DNA from: Streptomyces sp. CBMA291
GTDB taxonomy: Bacteria > Actinomycetota > Actinomycetes > Streptomycetales > Streptomycetaceae
Direction of reading: 5' to 3'
NCBI RefSeq assembly: GCF_014596525.1
Contig: NZ_MSJP01000047.1
Span: 22,726-86,725, forward strand
Length of the DNA stretch: 64,000 bases
The translations under genes and the position numbers were made by a program. Under the pieces are notes generated by a model that did not search any database, had not been told where the DNA came from, and worked only from the letters and a program-made list of their open reading frames with translations. Within the stretch, counting starts at the first letter, position 1. Each line of letters starts with the position of its first letter. Shown here one piece after another: positions 45,371-53,461 of this stretch.

Positions 45371-45518
45371 GCCGAACCCCCTACGGGCGGCTCCCCGACA
45401 GGGAACTCCCCTAGAGGCGGCTCGCCGACAGAGAATGCCCTTAGGGGCGGCTCCCCTACGAGTGACGTTCCCAGGTGCTCCCCTACGGGCGTCCTCCCCG
45501 CCCCTTCCCCTACGGGCC
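45371..45518. repeat. Intergenic tandem repeats inside the operon
   Basis: Four to five units of about 30 bases (CCCCTACGGGCGGCTCCCC GACAGGGAACT type, 45380-45510) separate the MaoC and acyl-CoA dehydrogenase genes. They are part of the CCCGTAGGGG repeat family. Confidence 0.75.
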
Positions 45519-46631
45519 TCATGACGGCTCCCCTTCCGCGAGCAGGTCGCCGAGTTCGGCGAGGAGTTCGGCGCCGGAGCCCAGATAGGCGTCGAGCTGA
45601 CGGCCCCACAGGAAGTGCCGGTGGACGGGATGGTCCAGGTCCGCGCCCATGCCGCCGTGCAGATGCTGCCCGGTGTGCACCACCCGCTTCCCCGCCTCGG
45701 AGGCCCACCAGGCGGCGGTGAGGGCGGCTCCGCCCGCGCCGAGTCCCCGGTCGAAGCGCCAGGCGGCCTCGTAGGCGGTGACGCGGATGGCCTCGGTGTC
45801 CATGTAGGAGTCGGCGGCCCGCAGTTGCACGGCCTGCCGGGTGGCGAGCGGTCGGCCGAACTGTTCCCGTACGGAGGTGTGCGCGACGGCCCGCGCCAGG
45901 GCCCCGGCGCAGACGCCCGCCTGGAGCCCGGCGAAGGCGGTCCGGGCGACGGCCAGCACGTCCGCGTGGGCATCGCCGTCCCCGAGCCGCTCCCCCGGGG
46001 TCCCGTCGAGCACGAGCCGCCCCGCCGACCAGGGCGCGGTCAGCGCCACGGGCTCGGTCCGGGCCGCGTCCTCGGTCCGTACGAGCCAGAGCGCGTTCTC
46101 CCGGTCGGGGACGAGGACATGGGTGGCGTCCAGGAGCCAGGGCACCCACGGGACGGTCCCGTCGAGCAAACCGTCCGGCCGCCCACACGCCCCTCCGCCA
46201 GGCCCTCCGTCAGGCCCTCCGCCAGGTCCTCCATCAGGTCCTCCATCCGACCGGTCGACCCGTGCGGTGACCGTGCCGGGCGCCGGAAAAGCCCCGGTCA
46301 CCACCGTCGTACCGTCGCGGAGGCCGGGCAGGAGGCGGGCGCGCTGTTCGCCGGTGCCGAGCCGGGCGACGGCGAGGATGCCGTACGCGCAGGTCGCGGC
46401 GAGCGGCACTTGGGCGGTCACGCGCCCCTGTTCCTCCAGGAGCAGGACCAGGCCGAGCAGACCGGTCTCCTCGACGGCGGCGGGCAGACCGGCGGCGCAG
46501 AGCGCCTTCCACAGCTCGGGGTCGGTGCCGGTACCGGCCGCTCTGAGCCGTTCGTGGGTGGCGAGGTCGGCGAAGATCCGGGCGCCTAGCTCCCGGACCG
46601 CCCGCTGTTCCTCGCTGGGGGTGAAGTCCAT
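45519..46631 (-). CDS. Acyl-CoA dehydrogenase family protein (second subunit type)
   Basis: 370 residues, ATG one base after the upstream stop. N-terminal MDFTPSEEQRAVRELGARIF and C-terminal FGRPLATRQAVQLRAADSYM, HTGQHLHGGMGADLDHPVHR are FAD acyl-CoA dehydrogenase signatures. The FAD/acyl-binding middle is diverged and contains a GGPDGG repeat. There is no clear catalytic Glu. This fits the non-identical partner in alpha2beta2 dehydrogenases such as ChsE1-ChsE2; the gene at 47781 would be the other half. Confidence 0.87.
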   Translation of the reverse strand: MDFTPSEEQRAVRELGARIFADLATHERLRAAGTGTDPELWKALCAAGLPAAVEETGLLGLVLLLEEQGRVTAQVPLAATCAYGILAVARLGTGEQRARLLPGLRDGTTVVTGAFPAPGTVTARVDRSDGGPDGGPGGGPDGGPGGGACGRPDGLLDGTVPWVPWLLDATHVLVPDRENALWLVRTEDAARTEPVALTAPWSAGRLVLDGTPGERLGDGDAHADVLAVARTAFAGLQAGVCAGALARAVAHTSVREQFGRPLATRQAVQLRAADSYMDTEAIRVTAYEAAWRFDRGLGAGGAALTAAWWASEAGKRVVHTGQHLHGGMGADLDHPVHRHFLWGRQLDAYLGSGAELLAELGDLLAEGEPS

Positions 46632-46632
46632 G

Positions 46633-47784
46633 TCACTGCTTCCCTTCCGCGCGGAAGACGGGCAGTTCCAGCTCCTCGTCGGCGCGCAGGAACTCCAGCC
46701 GTACGGGCATCCCGATCCGCACCTCGTCGGGGGGCACCCCCACCACGTTGCTGATGATCCGTACGCCCTCGGCGAGTTCGATGAGTCCGACGGCGTACGG
46801 CGGGTCGAAGGCGGGGAACGGCGGGTGGTGCATCACGACGTACGAGAAGACCGTCCCGGCGCCGCTCGCCTGGACCGTGTCCCACGCGCGCGAGCCGCAG
46901 TCGAGACAGCCGGGCAACCAGGGGAAACGCAGGGCCGAGCAGCCGCCGCAACGCTGGATCAGCAACCGGTGCGCGGCGACGCCCTCCCAGAAACCGGCGT
47001 TGTCCCGGTTGATCACGGGCCGGGGACGCAGGGGTCTCGGCTCGGGGGTGACCTGGGGGGCCGGTGCGGGGGTTGCCCTAGGGGTGGCCTCGGAGGACCG
47101 GGCGGTGGGCGCGTACTTGAGGATGCGGAAGCGGTGGGTGCCCGCGAGGACGGCGCCGGCCCTGACGTCGGTCCGGGTGGTGACGAAGTACCCCGTCCCC
47201 AGCCGGGTCGTCTTGCGGGCGGACACGGACTCGACGACGGTGTCGAAGGTGATCTCGTCGCCGGGGCGCAGTGGGCGCAGGTACTCCTGCTCGCAGTCGG
47301 TGGCGACGACCGAGGTGCACCCGGCCCCGTCGAGGAGGGCGAACAGCTCCTCGTACGCGGAGGAGCGGCCGGTGTGCCCGGAGAGCCCCCCCATCGTCCA
47401 GGCCTGGAGCATGGTCGGCGGCGCGACGGCACCGGGCCCCCGGTAGGCGGGGTGCTCGTCCCCCATGGCCTCGCACCAGTGCCGGATCATCGGCAGGTTG
47501 ACGGGATCCTTCCCCACCCCGGCGACGGCGGCGGGACGCCCGGCGAAGGCCTGGAGGAGGGGGTGGAGGGGGTCGGGGCCGGGGGCGGGGTCAGGGTCGG
47601 GAGTGGGGGTGGACGCGGGGGCGAGGGACGGGGCTGGGGTCCGTAGGGGCTCCTCCCGTAGGGGCTGTTCCCGTACGGGCTCCTCCCGTACGGGGTCACG
47701 TAAAGGATCCGGCACGGACACAGACGCAGACACAGACGCAGGCGGGGGCGCGGGCTCAGGCGCGGGCTCGGGCTCGGGGGTCAC
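46633..47784 (-). CDS. Fusion of MaoC-like domain and DUF35 OB-fold domain (ChsH2-like)
   Basis: 383 residues from GTG at 47784, overlapping the upstream stop (GTGA). A repeat-coded N-terminal tail (VREEPVREQPLREEPLR) comes first. The MaoC-like half follows (NLPMIRHWCEAMGDEHPAYR, TMLQAWTMGGLSG), then a linker. The C-terminal DUF35 has the zinc rubredoxin-like motif CGGCSALRFPWLPGCLDCG and OB fold GTVFSYVVMHHPPFPAFD. The same fusion in steroid degraders (ChsH2) supplies hydratase and aldolase-partner functions. Confidence 0.88.
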   Translation of the reverse strand: MTPEPEPAPEPAPPPASVSASVSVPDPLRDPVREEPVREQPLREEPLRTPAPSLAPASTPTPDPDPAPGPDPLHPLLQAFAGRPAAVAGVGKDPVNLPMIRHWCEAMGDEHPAYRGPGAVAPPTMLQAWTMGGLSGHTGRSSAYEELFALLDGAGCTSVVATDCEQEYLRPLRPGDEITFDTVVESVSARKTTRLGTGYFVTTRTDVRAGAVLAGTHRFRILKYAPTARSSEATPRATPAPAPQVTPEPRPLRPRPVINRDNAGFWEGVAAHRLLIQRCGGCSALRFPWLPGCLDCGSRAWDTVQASGAGTVFSYVVMHHPPFPAFDPPYAVGLIELAEGVRIISNVVGVPPDEVRIGMPVRLEFLRADEELELPVFRAEGKQ

Positions 47785-48947
47785 CGGCGGGGCCTGCCCC
47801 TCATCCCGAGCCGCGTCCTGGCGACGATCTCGCGCTGGACCTCGCTCACCCCTCCCCCGAAGGTGTTGATCTGGGCGGCGCGGTTCATGCGTTCCAGCTC
47901 GCCGCCATCGAGCGCGCCGGGCGAGCCCGCCCGTACCGTGCCCGCCGGGCCCGCGATCTCCTGGCAGATGCGGTAGACCTCCACGGCCGACTCCGTGCCC
48001 GCGAACTTCACCCCGCTCGCGTCCCCCGGGGCCAGCCGCCCCGCGCCCACGTCCCCCACCAGTCGCCAGTTGAGCAGCCGGGTCGCGGCGAGCCGGGCGT
48101 ACGCCTCGGCAGCGCGTGCCCGCACCCACGGGGTGTCGATCCGGCGGTGTCCGGTGACCGGGTCGGGGGTGCGGGCCCGGTCGAGCGCGGTCGCGAAGAA
48201 GTCCTCCGCCTGCATGCCGATCGCGGCGAGCGCGACCCGCTCGTGGTTGAGCTGGTTGGTGATCAGGCCCCAGCCGCCGTGCTCGGGGCCGACGAGGTTT
48301 CCGGCGGGGACGCGTATCCCGTCGTAATAGGTGGCGGTGGTGGTCAGACCGCCGACGGTCTCGATGGGGGTCCAGGAGAAGCCGGGCGCGTCGGTGGGGA
48401 CGAGGAGGATCGAGATGCCCCGGTGCGGTGGCGCGTCGGGGTCGGTGCGGCAGGCGAGCCAGATCCAGTCCGCGTTCTGGGCGTTGGAGGTGAAGACCTT
48501 CTGGCCGTCGATCCGCCAGAAGTCCCCTTCGCGGACCGCCCGGGTCCGGAGGGAGGCGAGGTCGGTACCGGCTTCGGGCTCGCTGTACCCGATGGCGAAC
48601 ACGGTCTCGCCGCGCAGGACGCGGGGGAGGAAGAAGGCCTTCTGCTCCTCGGTGCCGTAGGCCATCAGGGTGGGGCCGACGGTATTCAGGGTGACCATGG
48701 AGACGGGTGCGCCCGCGCGGTAGGCCTCGTCGAAGAAGACGAACTGCTCGTCGGACCCGCGCCCCCGGCCCCCGTACTCCTCGGGCCAGCCGAGCCCGAG
48801 AAACCCGTCGGCACCGATACGGCGGAGCAGCCGGCGCTGGGCGACGACGTCGGTGACGGGGGGCGGGCCTTCGGGCATCAACTCATGGAAGTACGCGCGG
48901 AGTTCGGCGCGCAGCCGCAGCTGCCGCTCGGTCGGGGCGAGGTGCAC
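47781..48947 (-). CDS. Acyl-CoA dehydrogenase
   Basis: 388 residues, GTG at 48947. Complete FAD-dependent fold: FLGLGWPEEYGGRGRGSDEQ, FAIGYSEPEAGTDLASLRTR (FAD/substrate loop), DFWRIDGQKVFTSNAQNADW, and NTFGGGVSEVQREIVARTRL at the C-terminus. First gene of a five-gene operon with stop-start overlaps. The promoter and a candidate operator lie just upstream at about 49013. Confidence 0.9.
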   Translation of the reverse strand: MHLAPTERQLRLRAELRAYFHELMPEGPPPVTDVVAQRRLLRRIGADGFLGLGWPEEYGGRGRGSDEQFVFFDEAYRAGAPVSMVTLNTVGPTLMAYGTEEQKAFFLPRVLRGETVFAIGYSEPEAGTDLASLRTRAVREGDFWRIDGQKVFTSNAQNADWIWLACRTDPDAPPHRGISILLVPTDAPGFSWTPIETVGGLTTTATYYDGIRVPAGNLVGPEHGGWGLITNQLNHERVALAAIGMQAEDFFATALDRARTPDPVTGHRRIDTPWVRARAAEAYARLAATRLLNWRLVGDVGAGRLAPGDASGVKFAGTESAVEVYRICQEIAGPAGTVRAGSPGALDGGELERMNRAAQINTFGGGVSEVQREIVARTRLGMRGRPRR

Positions 48948-49012
48948 GAGACGGCCTCCCGTGGGACGGCTGGCGGGCGACTGGCGGTGACTGGCGGGGC
49001 GACTGACACTTC

Positions 49013-49027
49013 CTGACTGTCCGTCAG
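49013..49027 (-). promoter_or_regulatory. Candidate operator CTGAC-N5-GTCAG upstream of the acyl-CoA operon
   Basis: A perfect 5-bp inverted repeat CTGAC/GTCAG lies 66-80 bases before the first operon gene. Such short palindromes are typical of TetR regulators of acyl-CoA genes; no regulator gene is adjacent. Confidence 0.4.
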
Positions 49028-49135
49028 ATTCCCCGACGCTGTCAAGGCCGGGGCGAGCCCACCCCGTAGGGGCCCTCAGGGGTCACCGGTTCCCCCGGTG
49101 CCCCCGGTGTCCCCTACAGAGGCCCCCCGGTGCCC

Positions 49136-49660
49136 TTACGGGGAGTCGGCCTCCCGCACGGCCGCCTCGAAAGCCTCGTACGCCCGTGCGTCGAAGAGCA
49201 CGAAACGGACCTCTTCGACATCGGTACGGGCGGAGAGCACGGTCTCCACGGCGATCCGGGCGCCGTCGTCGAGGGGCCAGCCGTAGATCCCGGTGGAAAC
49301 GGCGGGGAACGCCACCGTCCGGGCCTCCACCTCGTCCGCGACCTGGAGGGAGGTGCGGTAGCAGGAGGCCAGCAGCTCGGACCGGTCCTCGGTCGGCGAC
49401 CAGACGGGACCGACCGTGTGGATCACATGCCGGGCCGAGAGCCGCCCTGCCGTGGTCGCCACGGCCCGACCGGTCTTCAGGCCCTTCCCGTAGGAGGAAC
49501 GGCGCAGGGCACGGCAGGCTTCCAGGATCTCGGGGCCGCCCTTGCGGTGGATGGCCCCGTCGACTCCGCCGCCGCCGAGCAGGGAGGAATTGGCGGCGTT
49601 GACGATCGCGTCGGCGGTCTGGGCGGTGATGTCTCCACGTACGAGCGTGATGCGCGGCAT
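49136..49660 (-). CDS. Macro domain protein (O-acetyl-ADP-ribose deacetylase type)
   Basis: 174 residues from ATG at 49660. Macro-domain ADP-ribose pocket: RGDITAQTADAIVNAANSSL, GGGGVDGAIHRKGGPEILEA (catalytic Asp and Gly loop), VIHTVGPVW and FPAVSTGIYGWPLDDGARIA. This is the MacroD-type pattern, so it probably removes ADP-ribose from proteins or deacetylates O-acetyl-ADP-ribose. Confidence 0.93.
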   Translation of the reverse strand: MPRITLVRGDITAQTADAIVNAANSSLLGGGGVDGAIHRKGGPEILEACRALRRSSYGKGLKTGRAVATTAGRLSARHVIHTVGPVWSPTEDRSELLASCYRTSLQVADEVEARTVAFPAVSTGIYGWPLDDGARIAVETVLSARTDVEEVRFVLFDARAYEAFEAAVREADSP

Positions 49661-49770
49661 GGCGGGACTCTCCCCCCTGGTCTCTTCCGGATACGGGCGG
49701 AGCCATTGAACCCGGAGGGGACCCCATGGCACCCGGAGGGGATCCGTGGAACCCGGAAGGAGCGCGGAGC

Positions 49771-49816
49771 CCCCTGAGGGGCGCCCCGGAGCCATCTCCG
49801 GGGCGCCCCTCAGGGG
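49771..49816 (-). terminator. Perfect 20-bp inverted repeat
   Basis: CCCCTGAGGGGCGCCCCGGA pairs exactly with 49797-49816 around a 6-base loop. It could terminate the small gene at 49890. Flanking sequence has CCCGGAGGGGATCC repeats (49700-49760) and GGATCCGG tandem units (49865-49885), with no gene in 49661-49889. Confidence 0.6.
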
Positions 49817-49889
49817 GAAGGCGTCACCACGCGTCACCCAGGGCGATCGCAGCGGAATACGGATCCGGGATCCGGGATCCGGAATCCGC

Positions 49890-50111
49890 CTACGGCTGCG
49901 GGGGCGGGGGCGCGGCCGGCGGGGTGTCCGGCTTCGGGGGCTGGTCCGTGCCGCCCAGCTGCTGCTTGAGCTTCTCCTGGGCGGTGTCGACCTGGCCGCT
50001 GTACTTTCCCTGGGTCTTCTCGTCCACGAAGTCGCCGGCCTTGTCGACGCCCTTGGAGGCCTGATCCTCGTGGCCCTTCAGCATCGACTTGAGCTTGTCC
50101 AACACAGACAT
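49890..50111 (-). CDS. MT0933-like antitoxin family protein
   Basis: 73 residues from ATG at 50111 with AGGAGG upstream. MSVLDKLKSMLKGHEDQASK, GVDKAGDFVDEKTQGKYSGQ and VDTAQEKLKQQLGG form the amphipathic helical pattern of the MT0933-like/CsbD-like family, followed by a Pro-rich tail. The family name comes from Mycobacterium; no toxin gene is next to it here. A stress-related role is equally possible. Confidence 0.8.
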   Translation of the reverse strand: MSVLDKLKSMLKGHEDQASKGVDKAGDFVDEKTQGKYSGQVDTAQEKLKQQLGGTDQPPKPDTPPAAPPPPQP

Positions 50112-50233
50112 CCTGGCCCTCCTATCGAGTTCCGGTCCTTTCAGGATCCCGTCCCCACCGGAGTACCGCATCCGCAGCGCACCCGGACGCCCACCCTCCG
50201 AAGGGAAGCGGGCCCCGGGACCGGGCGGTCCCG

Positions 50234-51244
50234 TCACCTCCGGTACCGCCGCGCGACCGCCGCAAAAGCGGCCTTGGGCTCCCACTCCATGTCCGGATAG
50301 GCCGTCCCCCGGCGTCCTTCGAGGAGCTTGACGAGGCCCAGACCGGCCCGGTCCAGGTCGTCCCGGGGGTCGCCGTCCGGGCGGTGCGGAAAGCCGGGCA
50401 GGGCGAACAGGAACACGAACGCGCTGTCCACGCCCTCGGTCTCGAAGATGTCGAGGAGTTCATCGAGATACGCGGCCTGCCCGGCCTCGTCCCGCTCGTA
50501 CACACCGTCCAGCCGCACGGGCGCTCCGGTCTCCGGGTCGTACTCGACGATGTCGAGCACCCGCCCGCCCCGGTCTCCGGCGCCCCGGTAGGCCGCGGTC
50601 CCGAAGCCGGTGACGGCGAGCGGCTTCGGGCCCCGGGCCAGGGTGCGGACCGCGTCCCGGAAGACGTCGGCGACCTCGGCGGACCGGATCAGCTCGAACG
50701 TCGTGAAGTCGAAGGGGGTCCAGTCGACCTGCTCGAACTGGATGGCCGAGTAGGTGAGCCGACCACGGAAGCGCTCGCGGACGGCGGCGACGGCCTCGCC
50801 GAGGAACGCGTTGACGCGGAGGCCGAGTTCGCGCAGGGCCTCGGCCCGCGACTCGGGCCGGCCCATCAGCCGCCCGACCCGCTCCTCGGGGGTGGCTCCG
50901 GGCAGGAATCCGGGGTTCATCACGCTCAGCTCGACCCCGGTCACGAACACGACCTCGGCCCCCTGCCTGCGGATCCGCTCCGCCCGCTCGGCGCAGTCGC
51001 GGAAGAGGGCGTGGATCTGTTCGGGTGCCAGTTCCAGTGGATACGGCGAGAACCAGACTTCCAGGCCGAGCCCGGCGGCGATACCCGCGGCGAGTTCCAG
51101 CCGGTCGGGGTCGCCGCCGATGATCTGGACCGCGTCGCAGTGCAGATCGTCGCGGATGACGGCGAGTTCACGCCGGACGACGGCGGGTTCGAAGTCCTCG
51201 CGGGATGTCCGGCCACGCGTGACGAAGCCGGTGTCGTAGGTCAT
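50234..51244 (-). CDS. TIM-barrel protein of unknown function (glycosyl-hydrolase-like)
   Basis: 336 residues from ATG at 51244 (MTYDTGFVTRGRTSREDFEP). Pattern of a (beta/alpha)8 barrel: LHCDAVQIIGGDPDRLELAA, GLEVWFSPYPLELAPEQIHA, AEVVFVTGVELSVMNPGFLP, YSAIQFEQVDWTPFDF, KPLAVTGFGTAAYRGAG and DSAFVFLFALPGFPH. Acidic residues at strand ends (Glu in TGVELS, Glu in FEQVDW) resemble retaining glycosidases. Similar Streptomyces proteins carry uninformative names. Divergent from a TetR gene with a shared twin operator. Confidence 0.7.
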   Translation of the reverse strand: MTYDTGFVTRGRTSREDFEPAVVRRELAVIRDDLHCDAVQIIGGDPDRLELAAGIAAGLGLEVWFSPYPLELAPEQIHALFRDCAERAERIRRQGAEVVFVTGVELSVMNPGFLPGATPEERVGRLMGRPESRAEALRELGLRVNAFLGEAVAAVRERFRGRLTYSAIQFEQVDWTPFDFTTFELIRSAEVADVFRDAVRTLARGPKPLAVTGFGTAAYRGAGDRGGRVLDIVEYDPETGAPVRLDGVYERDEAGQAAYLDELLDIFETEGVDSAFVFLFALPGFPHRPDGDPRDDLDRAGLGLVKLLEGRRGTAYPDMEWEPKAAFAAVARRYRR

Positions 51245-51357
51245 GCCTCTGGCGCGCAAGAACGCCCCCCTGTCGGTCGGTCTCGGTCGACCTCGGTCCG
51301 CCTTGATCGGCCCCAGTCGGTCTCGGTCGCTCAGCGGGGTCGACAGTGACAGAAAAC

Positions 51358-51387
51358 TTGCGTGCACGCAACTTTGCGTGCACGCAG
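51358..51387. promoter_or_regulatory. Twin TGCGTGCACGCA operators
   Basis: Two perfect 12-bp palindromes TGCGTGCACGCA (51359-51370 and 51375-51386), 16 bp centre to centre, lie in the divergent promoter region 21 bases before the TetR start. Side-by-side palindromes on nearly the same helix face are typical TetR dimer-pair sites. Confidence 0.75.
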
Positions 51388-51407
51388 CCTTATGGAATGC
51401 TGAGACC

Positions 51408-52289
51408 GTGACGACACCACCCCCGGGACTGCGGGAACGCAAGAAGCAGGCGACGCGCGAGGCACTCCGCGAGGCGGCCCTGCGCCTGGCCGTCGAGCGC
51501 GGGCCCGACCAGGTGCGGGTCGAGGACATCGCGGCGGCGGCGGGGGTCTCGCCGCGCACCTACAACAACTACTTCGCCAGCCGTGAGCAGGCGATCGTCT
51601 CGGCCGTCACGGCGGACCGCGAGGCCCGGATCGCGACGACGGTCGCGTCCCGCCCGCCGGGAGTACGCCTGGCCGACGCCGTCACGGAAGCGGTAGTGGA
51701 GCAGTACGCCCCCGCCGAAGCCCCCGACCCCCGCCCCCTCCTGCTGCTCGTGTCCCGGCCCCCGCTGCGGGAGGCATACCTCGCCGCCACGGCCGACATC
51801 GAACCCCCGCTCACCCGAGCGATCGCCGCCCGCCTGGGAAACCCCGAAACCCCAACGGCCCGCGTACTGGCGGCAAGCGTGGCGGCGGCGGTCCGCATCG
51901 CGCTGGAGGGATGGCTCGCGCGGACGGAGACGACGACCCCAGCGGGATCGATGGACCCGACGGACGGGACGGACGGGACGGACGGGACGGACGGGACGGA
52001 CGGGACGGCCGGGACGGCCGGAACGGACGGGACAGACCCGGCAGACCCGGCAGACGCGGCAGACCCGGCAGACGCGACGGGCCCGGCGGACTCAGCAGGC
52101 CCGGCGGACGCGACGGAACCCGCCGCAAGCCTGATCGGCGGCGGTCTCGTCGTCCCTTCCGGCTCCCTCCCCGACCGCCTCCGCGCCGCCTTGGCCCCGC
52201 TCGGGCCCGCGCTCGACGCAGCCGAACGGGACACGGCCGGGCGGGACACGGCCGAACGGGACGCGGCCGGGCGGCACGCGAAGGCATAG
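51408..52289 (+). CDS. TetR family regulator with repeat-coded C-terminal insertion
   Basis: 293 residues from GTG at 51408. HTH: LREAALRLAVERGPDQVRVE, DIAAAAGVSPRTYNNYFASR (typical of the MftR/Mycofactocin-like TetR group). The C-terminal domain includes RALIAARL-type helices (LTRAIAARLGNPETPTARVL). After residue 180 comes a long TDGTDGTDG / ADPADAADPADATG tract coded by GGACGGGAC microsatellites (51950-52110), then a last helix LPDRLRAALAPLGPALDAAE. It probably represses itself and the divergent TIM-barrel gene. Confidence 0.9.
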   Translation: MTTPPPGLRERKKQATREALREAALRLAVERGPDQVRVEDIAAAAGVSPRTYNNYFASREQAIVSAVTADREARIATTVASRPPGVRLADAVTEAVVEQYAPAEAPDPRPLLLLVSRPPLREAYLAATADIEPPLTRAIAARLGNPETPTARVLAASVAAAVRIALEGWLARTETTTPAGSMDPTDGTDGTDGTDGTDGTAGTAGTDGTDPADPADAADPADATGPADSAGPADATEPAASLIGGGLVVPSGSLPDRLRAALAPLGPALDAAERDTAGRDTAERDAAGRHAKA

Positions 52290-52316
52290 AGCCAGCGGGG
52301 CGAGGCCGGGCCAACG

Positions 52317-52355
52317 CGAAAGCCCCTGACGGGACTTGCCGGTCAGGGGCTTTCG
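52317..52355 (-). terminator. Original terminator of tRNA-Ser(TGA), now separated from its tRNA
   Basis: CGAAAGCCCCTGAC / GTCAGGGGCTTTCG perfect 14-bp stem, immediately next to the left 55-bp tRNA fragment. This is where the terminator sat before the element inserted. Confidence 0.8.
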
Positions 52356-52361
52356 GACAGC

Positions 52362-52416
52362 GCGGTGGGTGTGGGATTTGAACCCACGGTGACTCGCGCC
52401 ACGACGGTTTTCAAGA
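52362..52416. repeat. att copy A: 55-bp tRNA-Ser(TGA) 3' fragment (outer left end)
   Basis: Identical to 53256-53310 and 61747-61801, from the 3' end through the anticodon loop (ends GGTTTTCAAGA). The anticodon 5' stem and D arm are absent, so it is not a functional tRNA. Confidence 0.93.
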
Positions 52417-52518
52417 GAGTGCTGCGGGAAGCCTCTCGCACATAGCTGACCTGCTCGTTCCCCGCCCTCCGAACCCCTCGCCGCCTTCGGCGGTCCCCAT
52501 TTGGACTGCTGGGTCGGC

Positions 52519-52962
52519 TCAATCGCCGGAGAAGCCCCAGAAGTAGATCTCCTGCGGGTCCCCCTGGTCGTCATGGAGCACGGCGCACCGCCCGTACCAA
52601 CGCCAGTGGTCGAACTCCTCGAACCTCGGCACGTGCGCCCGGGTGAGCTTCCGCGTGCCCAGGACAAGCAGCGCCTCCTCCTCGGTCACCTGCTTCATCG
52701 TGGAGTAATCCGGCTCCTCGTCCGGTCCGATGATCCGGAAGATGTCGAGGATCGAATGCGTCCCATCTTGCTGCACGAGCTCGTGCGCCCACAGCTCTTC
52801 CTGGGTCTCGGGCCACGGCAGCCGTTCTTCTTCCGGCCTCCACCCGCCGCCTGGGCTCCAGCAGTACTCCCGCTCCTCGAAGACCTTTCGCCTCAGCGCG
52901 TCAAACGCCCCGACGAGATCTTCCTGATACGGCACCGCGTAGTCCCACCCCGACGCGCCCAT
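52519..52962 (-). CDS. Conserved hypothetical protein in element remnant
   Basis: 147 residues, start with GGGAGGG upstream. Begins MGASGWDYAVPYQEDLVGAF and contains EELWAHELVQQDGTHSILDI, FRIIGPDEEPDYSTMKQVTE, and ends GDPQEIYFWGFSGD. No signal peptide or membrane helix. I recall this family as a widespread actinobacterial hypothetical protein often in accessory regions, compact and acidic like immunity proteins. No toxin partner is visible; function unknown. Confidence 0.7.
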   Translation of the reverse strand: MGASGWDYAVPYQEDLVGAFDALRRKVFEEREYCWSPGGGWRPEEERLPWPETQEELWAHELVQQDGTHSILDIFRIIGPDEEPDYSTMKQVTEEEALLVLGTRKLTRAHVPRFEEFDHWRWYGRCAVLHDDQGDPQEIYFWGFSGD

Positions 52963-52998
52963 ACGGCCCTCCCACCCAGCTCGACCAGAACGGACCGG

Positions 52999-53199
52999 AC
53001 GCTAACAGCGGCCACTGACATCCTGATGGTGTGGCGGCACCGCTTCATCACGGACGCCTGGGCGTGGGGGCTGCCCATGGGGCTGGTCGAGGAGGGCGAG
53101 ACGCCCACGGAGGCAGCCGCCCGGAAGGTCCTGGAGGAGACCGGCTGGCGCCCCGGCCCGATCAAGCCGCTGCTCTACGCCGAACCGGCCAGCTCATGA
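52999..53199 (+). pseudogene. NUDIX hydrolase fragment (duplicate of the gene at 54308)
   Basis: Encodes MVWRHRFITDAWAWGLPMGL then GETPTEAAARKVLEETGW (Nudix box) and RPGPIKPLLYAEPAS before a stop. It matches residues about 57-115 of the intact NUDIX protein at 54308 with many substitutions. The N-terminal and C-terminal parts are missing, so it is a dead copy from a related element. Confidence 0.85.
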
Positions 53200-53200
53200 C

Positions 53201-53230
53201 GAAGGGGTGCCCTGGTCGGGACACCCCTTC
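53201..53230 (+). terminator. Hairpin after NUDIX fragment
   Basis: GAAGGGGTG / CACCCCTTC stem with a 12-base loop. Confidence 0.6.
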
Positions 53231-53255
53231 TCGTCAACGCCTCCTCCGACTTGCT

Positions 53256-53310
53256 GCGGTGGGTGTGGGATTTGAACCCACGGTGACTCGCGCCACGACG
53301 GTTTTCAAGA
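53256..53310. repeat. att copy B: 55-bp tRNA-Ser(TGA) 3' fragment (inner)
   Basis: Identical to copies A and C over 55 bp. It shares a further 16 bp (GAGTGCTGCGGGAAGC) with A only. Confidence 0.93.
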
Positions 53311-53461
53311 GAGTGCTGCGGGAAGCGTCTATCTCGTGGATGACCTGCACGTTCCCCAACCTTCAGGCCCCTTGCGGCGATTGACGGTCCACACCTGGTC
53401 CACTGGCCCTGCTCCCCACTCAGCCCGTGCCACCACCCGGGCCGCGAAGCGGCGACCGCCG

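Larger units (their letters stand above)
52362..53255. mobile_element. Remnant of a second, related integrative element
   Basis: 0.9 kb between att copies A and B. It holds one intact small gene (52519), a truncated NUDIX gene copy (52999) and no integrase. Just inside both A and B the sequence continues with GAGTGCTGCGGGAAGC and further partial similarity, so both elements share the same end. Confidence 0.75.

Noticed and set aside
52362..52416. Additional tRNA-Ser genes at 52362 and 53256
   Set aside because: Only the 3' part matches the tRNA; no D arm or 5' acceptor strand, so they are attachment-site copies.
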